Shown here piece after piece: positions 28,555 to 39,084 of a stretch of DNA of 64,000 bases (the first letter of the stretch is position 1; each line of letters opens with the position of its first letter). This DNA comes from Bryopsis sp. KO-2023 (Eukaryota > Chlorophyta > Ulvophyceae > Bryopsidales > Bryopsidaceae), in NCBI GenBank assembly GCA_030272585.1, contig BSYQ01000006.1, positions 4,117,001-4,181,000 of the forward strand. Reading direction: 5' to 3'. The notes below the pieces were generated by a model, which had not been told where the DNA came from, did no database searches, and saw only the letters and a program-made list of their open reading frames with translations. A program made the translations under genes and the position numbers.

Positions 28555-31528
28555 GTCGGCTGTTTTGTTTGGGGTGTTTTTCCTTTCACAGAGTCGCTCT
28601 TTTCTAAGAAACAAGATCTCCAGCGGTTTTCTTCGATCGTGTGAGGTGTCGTTCCAGTGTTTCGTAAAGTGGACGAGACTTCGTTTTGGATACTGCGCAA
28701 GGGACTTTTCGAAGTAGATCTGTAGGAGTCTGTTGTTTGTCTTGGAAACAGTGGAGACGGAAGTTTTTGCCGTTGAAGTGTTTGAGAAAGAACGACGAAA
28801 AAAAAAAAAAAAAGATCTCACTGCTCACACTCACACTTCTGTGGGTAGGAGTCGGCGACGGACAGAAAGAGGTTTTCTTTTGGGCGCACGTTGTTTTTCT
28901 TTTATACGAGGAAAAGAGTAAGACTGTCGTTACCCTAGTGGGGAGAGTGCGTGGCGTTACTGCTTAAAGCGATCTTTACAGGAAAAGCGAGGTTAATCTT
29001 CAACCTTTGGTTGGAGCGCAGCAAAACAGGTTGCCTGGGTCGAAAAAATCAGTGCACTGAGGTTGTTGGAGGAGTTGCGCTGTGCAGGGTTGCATAACCA
29101 GGCGACTAAAGTGAGGGTGCGCTACGAAGAAAGCAAAAGTGTGACAAGCGCGAAAACACGTCGACTGGGAACGTCGTGTGGATCGACTCACACAGAACAC
29201 GAGCAAATGGGAGGTCGGATCTCTTCCACCTGGTGCGCAAAGTCGTTGGAGTAGGAGTGGTTGCAACCACAACTTTTGTTTCATTGTCGCTGGTGGGGCG
29301 CGAGTGTGTCGGCCAGTTTCGCGGACTTATGATTTGTTTCACGAGGAAAGGTCTATTTTGAGAAGTGTTGGACGGAGTGTTTGAAATGTTGGTGTTTTGG
29401 GCTAGATTTATGACAAGATTTGCAGTGATCTACGAATAGTCCAGAAGTGCAGTGCAGCAGTATCATTTTTGTTGACTTGACATATCAGAACTGATTTTTA
29501 CATTATACAGTGGAGATTTTGCCACACCATTTCCTTTGGCAAAAGTCTTGGTTGAGAGGGAGAATTTCCATCACTTCTACAATGGAAATTCAGCAAGAGT
29601 AAAGAAAGAAAGAAAAAAAAAAAAAAAAAGGGAAGAAGATTATAGATGGAAAAAAAAAAAAAAAAAAAAAATCAAAATTCTAAAGAACAGCAAGAGATGG
29701 AAGAGTAGGAATGGTGTTTCTGAGTTGAAAGATGGAAGTATTTCCACTCAAGTGCGGCACTGTTTGATGACTTGCAGTTGGCATATGTGAGTGCTCCTGT
29801 TGATTTGCTTCTAGTTGTTTCGTTTGGCTGGGATCTGGAAAGAGTGATAAAAGTGTGTGGGCGAGAGCGTCTGGGAAGCGGTGATACTCGTTTGGGGTTT
29901 TAGACTCGGGAAGTAGGGTCGTGTTGGGTTTCTCCCATGTGGTTATTTTGGTACCACTTCTTGGGCGGTGTCGCAGTCCGCAGTATTACTGGGGTTTTCT
30001 TGTTTTCGAGTTTTGGTGAAACCTGTAGGAGAGAAACGAAAGTTAATGCGGAGTGTTTCTTATTAAAGCAGGTAATGATGCAAGATAGGGGCTTGTTTCA
30101 GGTCGCACCCATAGAGCGGATGCTCCAGTGTTTCTGGTTTTGACTTTCGGAGTATTCGCTGGGGGACGTTTTGACAGCGTAACTGTGGGTAGAAGGGATC
30201 GACAGAAATGCGGCAGGGAGTTTAAGGTCGAGTTTTTGGGCCTGTGTTTCTTTTTGGGAGAGTGAGTGTTGTGGACGCGGAAGTTCGACAGTGTTTCAAA
30301 AGAACAGAGTGAGTGTGTCTTCTTGGCAGTAATGAACTTTCTTGTGGAAGGGTAGACATTTTTGGTGAGTGGTGAACGTTCTATTGTCGACGGTAGTTGC
30401 GATACAATATCTTTTGGAAGAGGTGTTTCTTTTGCACAACAAGGATTGCGGGAAAAAAAAAAAAAAAAAAATGGCAGAAGTACTGATTGATACGGGAAAA
30501 GTCAAGGACCAGCAGTTTATCAAGGCGGGATTAGCTACCCCGAGTTTATAAGTTGCGGTGATTGAGCGGACCAGGGGTGAGTGTGTGTAGAGGGACTGGG
30601 AACGTGTTTTTAGATGGTTTGTTGGCGACCAATCAAGCGGCAGCCACGGAAAGTTCTGAGCATTATGGGGTGCTCTGTATTTCTGTTGGCGGTCGTGGGA
30701 TGAGAGCTGATTTATGAAATACTGTGGGTAGTATCTTTTAGGGGGATAGGAAATGGAAAACGGCTTTGAAACAGAAAGACCAGTCGTGATCAGAGGCAAG
30801 AACGACAGCAGTACTGAGCATCAAAAAGACAGCTCAGAATGGAAGGAGTACGCCCTAACAATATTGCCAAGGAGGTTGTGGGTGGTACCAACAGTATGAG
30901 AAGATAGAGGTACAAGGTTTTTCAGCTAAGGAAAAGATAAGGGAGCAGTTGAAAAATATATATATATATATGGTGTGTGGACGAAGAGAAGAAAAAAAAA
31001 AAAAAAAAAGAGGGGGCAAATATATGAAAGGAGTCTTTCAGGGATTGAGGTATTTGTTCTATCTCCAGTATTTCTGATAGGAACAGTGGCAGGTCTGCTT
31101 TTGCACTCAATAGTGACCTGTTGAGGGTATTTGAGGCTAGTGCTGGAGGTCACCATTTGGTTAAAATGGCCAGCAAAAGTCTGTTTACTAGCAAGAGTGA
31201 GAGTGGGCGTGAGTAAAGGGGTTTTTCTTGTTACCTCTGCGGTAGTGACGTTAAGAAGAAAGACGTTCTAACCTTTGTCAGATGGGAGTTGCGGAACAGC
31301 AGGTACAGAGTAAGGGGTACCTTGTCTGAAAGGGAAAAAGAAAGAGTGACAGCGTCAGGTAGACGTGCCTGGGCGACTCTAGAGTGGAAAAGTGCGTCGA
31401 CAGCAAAAGTGGTGCGACTGGAAACTACGTTTGCTGTTCAGGAGTTACAGTAAACGTGGTCAGGAAATGGAAGTAGCGTTTGGGACGTTGTTGAAGGAAG
31501 AGGATAATGGATATCAAGATACAAAGAA
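28555..31528 (+). other. Element E internal region with A runs; no gene seen
   Basis: Nearly 3 kb without a credible coding frame. Plus-strand runs of 13-20 A occur near 28799, 29617, 29650, 30453 and 30989, with two more near 32438 and 32699. There is also a short (TA)n at about 30959-30970. All long runs are A on the element's sense strand. Confidence 0.6.
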
Positions 31529-31928
31529 GAAAGAGTGATTGTGGAAGAGCCATGGCAGGTTCCAAGATGAGCCGGTGGTTATAAAAGCAAGCGAGGAGGA
31601 GTCCTCAAGGAAGAGTGATTGTTGAAGAGCCGTGGCAGGTTCCAAGATGAGCCGGTGGCCATAAAAGCAAGCGAGGAGGAGTCTTCAAGGAAGAGTGATT
31701 GTGGAAGAGCCATGGCAGGTTCCAAGATGAGCCGGTGGTTATAAAAGCAAGCGAGGAGGAGTCTTCAAGGAAGAGTGATTGTGGAAGAGCCATGGCAGGT
31801 TCCAAGATGAGCCGGTGGTTATAAAAGCAAGCGAGGAGGAGTCCTCAAGGAAGAGTGATTATGGAAGAGCCGGGGCAGGTTCCAAGACGAGCCGGCGGTT
31901 ATAAAAGCAAGCAAGAAGGAGTATACAA
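31529..31928 (+). repeat. 80-bp tandem array, 5 copies, in element E
   Basis: Units start near 31529, 31609, 31689, 31769 and 31849, period 80 bp. Each contains GGAAGAGTGATT, GCAGGTTCCAAGA and a TATA-like (T)TATAAAAGCAAGC (CATAAAAG in one copy). Outer copies are more diverged. Confidence 0.85.
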
Positions 31929-32950
31929 GAGACGACGCAGTTGTGGTTATGTTTATACAAATCAGACGATGGATTGAGGTACTGTGAAGATATTTTCGCT
32001 GCAGCGTAAATATTAGGTGGAAGTGTCGCTGTTCAGCAGCAAATGATGGAAGTAGCGCCACAGATGTAGTGTCCAGGTGGCAGCTCAGCTCAAAAGAAGC
32101 TTGGAAACCGCGCCACAGACGTGATGTCTGGATGGCTGCAACCTCAGCTTTTGGAGCTTACGAAGAGGAAGAGAGATGATGAAGAGAAAGAGAAAGCGTG
32201 GACAGGAGAGAGTCGCGTAAGAAAGAGGCACAGAGTGTGACCTGATGAAGAGAAAGAGAGACACTGGGTGTGTCCTGACGAAGAGAGAAGAGAGAAGAGA
32301 GAAGAGAAAGAGATATGCATATATGAGAATTGGTGTGCAGACGTGCCACCAGAAGAGAAGATACAAGCGCCGTATCCTGCGTGGTGGCGGCAGCTGAACT
32401 GGAGGTATCCATATGGTGTTGAGAATGGCGAGATCAAAAAAAAAAAAAAAGAATGACAACAATGGTTAGAGAGCCTTCCAAAGGTGTGAACTGGTATGGA
32501 GATTTAAGCGCTTTGGGAAGGGTGACCAACCCTGTAGCAGCTTGTCTTATTTGGGAAGATATGAGTGTGCGGAAAGATTGGTTTTTGGTAATGGAAAGAG
32601 TGGGTATCCTTGTTGAACGAGCGAAGATGCGCTGAGGGCAGAGAACTCTCGAGCAGCATTATTGCGAAAGTAATGAGCGGTATCGATTCGGGGAAGAAAA
32701 AAAAAAAAAAAGAAATTTGAGACAAATAGGATGGTGCATGTGCGTTTGTGGGCCAAATAGAGAGAAACCAGTGTTTGTGGCCGCACTGGAGGAGTCTCTT
32801 AAACGCAGAAGTGCTATTGTGTTTGCTTGAATTAGAAAAAGGTTTAGTTGGTTTCATCGATTTATGTTATATTGGTGACGTTTTTCTTATATTTTGCCTT
32901 TTTGTTTTTGTTAGTGTATTTTCTCCACACTTGGAGGGCCAAGTGTTGGT
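31929..32950 (+). other. Element E 3' internal region, no gene seen
   Basis: Purine-rich GAAGAGAAAGAG repeats near 32160-32320 and A runs at 32438 and 32699. No credible ORF. It ends in the G-rich tract before the 3' LTR. Confidence 0.5.
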
Positions 32951-32953
32951 TAT

Positions 32954-32963
32954 GGGGGGGAAA
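32954..32963 (+). promoter_or_regulatory. Polypurine tract of element E
   Basis: GGGGGGGAAA ends directly before AGGTTACAGC. If plus-strand DNA starts here, the cDNA left end carries AGGTTACAGC ahead of TGTAACC. Confidence 0.6.
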
Positions 32964-32980
32964 AGGTTACAGCTGTAACC
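32964..32980 (+). other. Joined-end palindrome before the E 3' LTR
   Basis: A then GGTTACAGCTGTAACC, a perfect 16-bp palindrome made of a right end (GGTTACA), the spacer GC and a left end (TGTAACC). Confidence 0.8.
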
Positions 32981-33262
32981 CCAAACCACGTCGCCTCCAC
33001 CGATTTCGTCGTCCCTGCAGCGGGAGTAGGTGTGTTTGGTAGTAATCGGGAAGGACAAGACTTAGTTGGGCTAGATTGGGTTGATCCGGCTTCGAGTAGA
33101 CCTTGATTTGGATCAAGTACATTTGTGATGGGATGTGGGAAGATATATTGGACGAGTTTATGGACGTTGTGACCTTTTTGCTTTGGATTGTAAGTCTTCC
33201 TTTGGAGTGGGACTGTGGCGTGTGTGACAAGAGCGGTCAAGACGACGTTTTGGGAGGTTACA
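32974..33262 (+). repeat. 3' LTR of element E (281-bp core plus AGGTTACA)
   Basis: The core matches 27590-27870. The final 8 nt AGGTTACA (33255-33262) are absent from the 5' LTR and equal 32964-32971. The target duplication CCCGTG follows. Confidence 0.9.
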
Positions 33263-36200
33263 CCCGTGAACCGTGCATCTCTGTCAGAAGTGATGCTACA
33301 AGGTATGCCATGGAGCCGCACTATGTGGTCAAAGAAAAGTCGTGCCACCTCGGCTGCTGTGACAGTTTGCTGTGTGGGGATCAGATGTAGCATTTTGCTA
33401 AAGCGATCTACCACCACCAGGAGATAATTATGGCCTGCAGCAGTGGTGGGTAATGGACCCACGAAGTCTAACGCCACGTCTTGCCAACGTTCATCTGGAA
33501 CAGGAAGAGGTTGCAACAAACCCATCGGTTTTTGAGTAGAGGGTTTATTGCGTTGACAAGCCAAACAAGTAGCCACATACCGCTGCACACTTGCCGATAC
33601 TTTGGGCCAGAAGTAGTGTTGCTGCACCCGAAAAAGGGTACGGCGACGCCCAAAATGTCCAGCTAAGGCAGAGTCATGACACTCCTGTAAAACGGTTGCT
33701 TGCATACTCCTGGGTATCCACCATTTCCAGGTTCCAGCGACGTGCCGCCACAACCGGACTCCATCCCACCGCACATGCGGTGGCTTGTGTGCTGCAACAA
33801 TTAAAGTGTTGCAAAGCGGGTCCTCCATATATGCGTTCTTCACCTTTTCCTGGAAGACGGTAGCACCTGCTACTGTGGCAAAGAGCTCCTCCTTTCGGAC
33901 CTTTTGGTGTGTGGCACGGCTTAGCGCGTCGGCTACTACATTCTCCTTTCCTGGACGATACTTAATTTCGTATTTAAACTCCTGCAACACCTCCATCCAG
34001 CGAGCTTGGCGCTTGGAAAGATTTGGTTGTGTCTGTAGATAACGCAATGGCGCGTGATCAGTATAGATCACAAACTCCTGAGCATCGAGGTAATGTCGCC
34101 AAGTCCTCAAAGCATGGATTATAGCAAGAAGCTCCTTTTCATGGGTAGCATAGTTTAATTCCGCGGGATTAAGTTTCCGGCTTTCATAGGCCACAGGTTG
34201 TTGTCCATGTCCTTGATCTTGGGTAAGCACCGCTCCTACTGCATGGTCGGAGGCATCGGTGGTCACCTCAAATTTGAGCGCTGGATTAGGAATCAACAAG
34301 ACTGGTGCGTTGGCGAGGGCCTCCTTCAAACTCGCCATTGCAGTAGTCGCAGCCTCATCCCACTTCCACTCTGTGCTTTGTTTGAGTAAATGGGTCAAGG
34401 GCTGAGCTATGGCAGAAAAGCCTTTGATAAAACGGCGGTAGTAATTAGCTAGGCCCAAAAACGATCGGAGCTCCTTTAATGTTTGAGGTTCAGGCCACTC
34501 CCGAATCACCTGGATCTTTTCCTGTAATACTCCAACTCCCAAAGCACTGATCTCATGTCCGAGGAACTCCACCTTGGTATTGCCAATCTCACACTTCTTG
34601 TTAGAAACATAGAGTTTCTGCTCCCGTAGCACCTGGAAGATTTTCCGTAGATGCCCTTTGTGTTCCCGCCAACTCCGACTGTAAACTAGTATGTCATCCA
34701 AATAGACAACACAGAAAACGTCCAAATACTCGTGCAACACATGGTGCATAGTATTCATGAACGTGGCAGGAGCGTTTGTGAGCCCAAAGGGTAGCACCAC
34801 GTACTCGTAGAGTCCATAGCGCGTGCGGAATGCCGTTTTCTCACAATCTTCAGGCTCGAGACGTACTTGGTGGTAACCAGAACAAAGGTCAATCTTACTG
34901 AAGACCTTACACCCTTGTACCTGGTCCATGAGGTCCTCTATCCTTGGGATGGGGTAGCGATTTTTAATAGTGAGTTTGTTTAGGGCTCTATAATCGACGC
35001 ACATCCTTAGCTTGCCATTCTTCTTGGGAACAAAAATCACCGGTGCTCCCCATGGCGACTTGCTGGGTTGAATGAAGCCTTGTTCAAGCAACTCAACGAG
35101 TTGCTTCTTCAGTTCTTTCTGCTCCGTGATGCTGAGTCGATACAACCCTTTCTTCTGCGGGACGGCCCCTTCCACTAACTCTATCTTATGACGTACGCCT
35201 CGGTCCGGGGGTAGCTCGCTTGGTAACTCATCCCGAAATAATTCGCCAAACTCACTCCTAATTTGCTGCTCCAATCGTTGTGATTCCTCTTTCTTTTCCA
35301 GGCATTTAGGAGCTCCTGCTAGTAGGTTATCCTCTTTTGCTGCAAACACTTGGACTAAGAAAGCAGGCTCTCCTTTTCTTATTACTGCCCGCATTTGTAA
35401 TGCTGACAGCAACTCCGGTCCTTCTTGCTGCAACTCGGGGTCACAGCGTCGCATTTTTAGGCGGTGTCGGCACCCATTTTGTAGAAGGGTGACCATCTTT
35501 CTTTTCCAATCAATGACGGGGTTATGTTGCTGCAACCAGGTCATTCCTAGGATAAGGTCATAGTTGCCCATGGTGATCTCATGTAGCACCTCCACGGAGG
35601 TAAACTGCCCTAGTGAGACCGTAGCTTCCAGCTGGCGACTGCTACATTCCGCAGTCTCTCCGTCAGCAAGAAGTACTTTCGTGGGATGCTGCGACTCGCT
35701 TGGGGTCACTTGGTTTTTAACCAACCATTCTTTGGATATGAAGTTGTTCGAGGCTCCAGAGTCGATCAGTATTTTGGCTTCTTTACCATCCACTGTTCCC
35801 ACAGTCACCAACATCCCTTTTTCAGCATTGGTGGCATTCCCTAGCCTCATAGGTCTGACAGGTTCCAGGCCTCCTTGAGAACCCCTAGTACAAAACTTCT
35901 CCATCACCTCCAGTGTCCATCCACTTCCAAATATTGTGGGTTCCTGTTGGATACTCCCATTGGAAAAATTTCCTAGTTCCTCTCGTGGAACCACACATAC
36001 ATCAGGCTCCTCTTGGGTCTGCCTGCTACTGCTATCAACAGGCTCCTCTTGGGTCCGCCTGCTACTGCTATCAACAGGCTCCTCTTGGGGCTCCTCTTGG
36101 GTCTGCCTGCTACTGCTATCAACAGGCTCCTCTTGGGTCCGCCTGCTACTGCTATCAACAGGCTCCTCTTGGGTCCGCCTGCTACTGCTATCAACAGGCT

Positions 36201-36609
36201 CCTCTTGGGTCTGCCTGCTAGTGTTATCAACAGGCTCCTCTTGGGTCCGCCTGCTACTTGACAGCACTTCTTTCTCTTCTTTCTGCAGATTCTTCACTCC
36301 CGCACATCCGGCTACACTTGACTCCAGATTATGCAATTTGTCTTCTTCCACGCGAGTGGCCACTACTGGCACTGCTCCCGTCACTTGTGGTGAGGCTACA
36401 CTTTGTCCTCGTCCACTCTTTCGTCCTTGGTCTTCTGCGACATGCCATTCTGCAGCCGCCTCATAAGAGTGGCTACACCGGGCCACCTCTGCTTTACTAC
36501 TGTCCTCTTTCGCCAAAAGTCGCAGGCCAGGAACCCCTCCGGTTCCCGGCCATTTTAGTTTTCCCGGCATTGGGCCTTCAAATGGCCCATCTTCCCACAA
36601 CGGAAACAT
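33263..36609 (-). pseudogene. D2 pol 5' part: protease, RT, RNase H, first half of integrase
   Basis: Same protein as the D1 copy up to SITSDRDARFTG, where E is inserted. ATG at 36609 in the -1 frame relative to gag. Protease DSGA, RT YLDD, RNase H and integrase zinc domain are intact. The ORF runs ~100 codons into the E LTR in antisense, which is not D protein. Confidence 0.88.
36003..36263 (-). repeat. 36-bp coding minisatellite in D2 pol
   Basis: Same array as in D1 at 22500-22760, with no copy-number difference seen. Confidence 0.85.
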
Positions 36610-37628
36610 CTTCGTCTCTCGGGTCGATCACGGCTGTTGCTGCGAGATCGATTTGGTACTGGGGTTCCTGACCTTGGTCTTCTTCGTTTCTGGTCCGCCC
36701 AGTGGACTCGTTTATGTTGGGTGCTCCCCATTTCCATTCGGTCTCCGCTGTAGTGCTGAGATGTAGCAGGAGTATAGTCGTAGGAGTAGTCCCGGTCCCT
36801 GCTCCTTCCTCGGCTGCCACTCCTGTGTCTGCTGCTACTTCGTCCCTTAGACTCTTCTCTTCGACGGCTCCCGCTTCTGCCCCTTTCTCGGCTTCGCCTG
36901 TAATACTCCTGTGGTCCTTCCCATGTGGCCGCTAACTCCATAGCATGCTCGAGGTCTCGCGGAGCTTCTACCTCCACCTTCATTCGCAATCGCACATTCA
37001 ACCCCTCCAAATAACGGAAGAGTTTCTCCCCGGGATTGCTGTCCTCTATTTGCAGCATGAGGCGACGGAACCTATGCGTATAGTCGGCCACGGATGTCTC
37101 TCCTTGTCGCAGTTGCGCCCAATCCCTTCGGAAATTTCGATTTTCGTGAGCTCTTCCGAATTGTTGCCGTAGGTCTCTAATGAGAGCCTCCAACGTGCCC
37201 GGCAATGCTCTATCTCCAGCCACCGACGCTTCAAACCGAGCACGCCACCAGGTTCCTGCTGCACCTCTCAGGTTCCCTGCAGCAACCAACACCTGTTGCT
37301 GTGGGTCATGCGTAGCCGTCACTTCGAAATAAGTTTGAAGCTGGACTTGCCATTCGTTTAACGGCAAATCCCTTGGCTCTCCATGCCAGGTTTCTGGTGG
37401 AGTAGCACGAGCCCTATTCAGTGCAGGGGCCGGCTGTTGCTGCTGTTGCACCACTTGGTGAATCGCTTGTTGTAGCTGAGCATTCCTGTTAGCCTCTGCG
37501 TGGTCTGCCGTCTGTCGTAGATGTTGCAGTTCGCCTTGGAGCTGTAGTATCGTTTGCTGCATAGCTTGTAGGTCGAAGGCTGCAGCTGGGTCCCCCCCAT
37601 GTTGCCCTTGCTCATTGTGGTCGGCCAT
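36555..37628 (-). CDS. D2 gag (357 aa)
   Basis: Translation identical to the D1 gag: Gln-rich coil, gag domain, Arg/Ser-rich region and zinc knuckle CFRCGKMGHLKAQC. ATG at 37628 inside the ORF1 end; 55-nt overlap with pol. Confidence 0.9.
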   Translation of the reverse strand: MADHNEQGQHGGDPAAAFDLQAMQQTILQLQGELQHLRQTADHAEANRNAQLQQAIHQVVQQQQQPAPALNRARATPPETWHGEPRDLPLNEWQVQLQTYFEVTATHDPQQQVLVAAGNLRGAAGTWWRARFEASVAGDRALPGTLEALIRDLRQQFGRAHENRNFRRDWAQLRQGETSVADYTHRFRRLMLQIEDSNPGEKLFRYLEGLNVRLRMKVEVEAPRDLEHAMELAATWEGPQEYYRRSRERGRSGSRRREESKGRSSSRHRSGSRGRSRDRDYSYDYTPATSQHYSGDRMEMGSTQHKRVHWADQKRRRPRSGTPVPNRSRSNSRDRPERRRCFRCGKMGHLKAQCREN

Positions 37629-38112
37629 GGAGATATTGGTACAAACGGTGGCAAGCGTGATCAAGGCACGGTATGTATCGGATTACGTCTCCCACTTGCA
37701 ATCTAAAGTGTCCGTGGTAAGGGACTGGATAGTAGCCGTGCTGCCTCAATTCGTTCACGTGTCGGGCCAACTCTGCGCAATGAGGATTGCGGCACGGAAC
37801 GTAGGTAACGGCAGGACCACCTGCACCTCGATGTCCTCCAAGGTAGAGTTCGTAGTGGTTGTGGAACGGTACAACCTCTAAATACTCCCGAGGTATATCC
37901 GGAACAGGATCTCCCCAACGGTTCACAATATCCACGTGGTAGCTGAGCTGCACTTGCGGCCTAGGCGGTTGTCCTTGCAGCACCGCTGGCAGCAATGGGT
38001 TGTTGACTTGAAAGTCCGGTAGCGGGTCGATAGGTGGGTTCACGTTAGCCAGTGGGTGTAACTCCGCAGCGGTAGGAGGTTCAGGGAGGTCCAGAGGGAA
38101 TGGTGGATCCAT
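37612..38112 (-). CDS. D2 ORF1, 166 aa
   Basis: Identical in translation to D1 ORF1, with the duplicated motifs YVPCRNPHC and YIPCLDHAC. Overlaps gag by 17 nt and ORF0 by 32 nt. Confidence 0.65.
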   Translation of the reverse strand: MDPPFPLDLPEPPTAAELHPLANVNPPIDPLPDFQVNNPLLPAVLQGQPPRPQVQLSYHVDIVNRWGDPVPDIPREYLEVVPFHNHYELYLGGHRGAGGPAVTYVPCRNPHCAELARHVNELRQHGYYPVPYHGHFRLQVGDVIRYIPCLDHACHRLYQYLHGRPQ

Positions 38113-38320
38113 ACAGTGTCGGGTTCAAAGAGAGCTCCCGCAACGGTTCCCTTACGGGCTCTTGCCTACGTTGGGTCGGCTCCTGCGGTGGAGGGGACGG
38201 CAATCTTATCACCGTTTCTGGGAACCGCAAGGTGTGGGGTAGCGTAAACCTTCTCGGGTCTTCCTCGTGCTGTGTACTTCTTTCAGTCCTGCCCTCAACC
38301 GCACGTTGTTCTGATTCCAT
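38081..38320 (-). CDS. D2 ORF0, 79 aa leader ORF
   Basis: Same as D1 ORF0 (MESEQRAVEGRTERSTQHEE), overlapping ORF1. No recognised domain. Confidence 0.4.
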   Translation of the reverse strand: MESEQRAVEGRTERSTQHEEDPRRFTLPHTLRFPETVIRLPSPPPQEPTQRRQEPVREPLRELSLNPTLYGSTIPSGPP

Positions 38321-38362
38321 CCACGGTCCAACTTGATCTAGCACAATCTTGTCGTGCCCTAA

Positions 38363-38374
38363 GCTCCGAAACCA
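38363..38374 (-). promoter_or_regulatory. Primer binding site of D2
   Basis: Minus strand TGGTTTCGGAGC, one nucleotide from the LTR. Confidence 0.8.
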
Positions 38375-38375
38375 A

Positions 38376-38597
38376 TGTAACGAATGGACAGAACGGAAAG
38401 GAATAACCCGAAGGATAATACTGCTTACAAGATGTTCTCAACAACATATATACCCTAACCCACTCGTGCTGTGGGTTTGACAACTAGCATCCAGCAGCTA
38501 GCTAGCTAGTGATGCTAGCTGTCACTCAGAACATCTAAGTTTGACAAGATATGATTTGACATGATGTAGCCTTTCTGATTCGCTACAACCTGTTACA
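38376..38597 (-). repeat. 5' LTR of D2 (222 bp)
   Basis: TGTAACAGG...CGTTACA on the minus strand; no difference seen from 24873-25094. The outer flank is scrambled filler, so no target duplication can be read. Confidence 0.9.
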
Positions 38598-38670
38598 TGG
38601 CTACATCAGAAAGGCTACATCATGTAGCGAATCAGAAAGGCTACATCATGTAGCGAATCAGAAAGGCTAC
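38598..38670. other. Inversion-centre filler made of repeated LTR fragments
   Basis: Three tandem pieces related to the D LTR start (GAATCAGAAAGGCTACATCA) precede the D3 integrase fragment. The last four bases CTAC are shared by filler and D3, a microhomology join. Confidence 0.75.
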
Positions 38671-39073
38671 CTCGTCTATGGCTATCAGCCTAGCCTCCCA
38701 ATTGATCGTGCTGCTCCTACTCTCTCGCCTGCTGCCGATGACTGGTGGGCTACGTGGACTACCGCCCTCGTCGCGGCCCGGGCTTGCCTCTTCCGAGCTC
38801 AGGAGCGTCAGCGGAGGACCGCTAACCGTCTTCGGCGGGGAGGCCACTACTGTCCCGGCGATAGAGTCTTTCTTTCTACGCACGATTTGAAGCTGTCACC
38901 AACGTTGAGTCGCAAGTTTATCCAGGGGACAAACCCAGTACTTGGTAAGATGGAAAGGATATGATGTTTCGGAGGATTCATGGGAACCGGAAGCGAACTT
39001 GGAAAATGCGGAAGAAAAGGTGGCGGAGTTCGAAAAGGGGTGTACCAAAAAGAGACGTCACCGGAGGCGCTAG
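38667..39073 (+). pseudogene. D3 integrase C-terminal and chromodomain fragment, internally deleted
   Basis: Begins mid-integrase (LVYGYQPSLPIDRAAPTLSP) and follows the D2 sequence to LSPTLSRK. It then loses about 240 bp (integrase tail and start of chromodomain) with two extra T at the join, and resumes at QYLVRWKGYDVSEDSWEPEA to the stop at 39071-39073. Not functional. Confidence 0.85.
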
Positions 39074-39084
39074 TGGTTGGCAAG

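Larger units (their letters stand above)
27590..33262 (+). mobile_element. Element E, non-coding LTR retroelement (5673 bp) with joined-end signature
   Basis: LTR cores 27590-27870 and 32974-33254, both exactly 281 bp. The target duplication CCCGTG is at 27584-27589 and 33263-33268; the empty site CTCCCGTGAACC is intact in D1 near 19760. The primer binding site abuts the 5' LTR (TTTTGGG|TGGTTTCGG) with no terminal CA. The 3' LTR ends with the extra nucleotides AGGTTACA, identical to those before it (32964-32971). No ORF over ~100 codons looks like protein. The leader is homologous to that of element G. It resembles a large non-autonomous derivative. Confidence 0.88.
25095..38597 (-). mobile_element. 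Element D2, near-complete gypsy chromovirus split by element E
   Basis: 5' LTR 38376-38597, then ORF0, ORF1, gag, pol (interrupted at 33263/27589), ORF3, polypurine tract, and the shared LTR. With E and one copy of its 6-bp duplication removed, pol is continuous. This is the most complete D copy and shows the full gene order. Confidence 0.88.

Noticed and set aside
28243-28821. 192-codon minus-strand ORF in E as a gene
   Set aside because: Low complexity, antisense to the element, built on the ~108-bp repeats; no domain or conserved start.
27590-33262. E as a DNA transposon because of TGTAACC/GGTTACA ends
   Set aside because: It has 281-bp direct LTRs, a primer binding site and a polypurine tract, so it is a retroelement; only its ends are transposon-like.
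32950-36609. D2 pol with an extended C terminus (1219 aa)
   Set aside because: The last ~105 residues are antisense E LTR after the target duplication at 33263.
38598-38670. Inverted duplication as a pure assembly artefact
   Set aside because: Arms differ by a deletion, repeat number, substitutions and the clean G insertion present only in one arm. Not excluded, but less likely.
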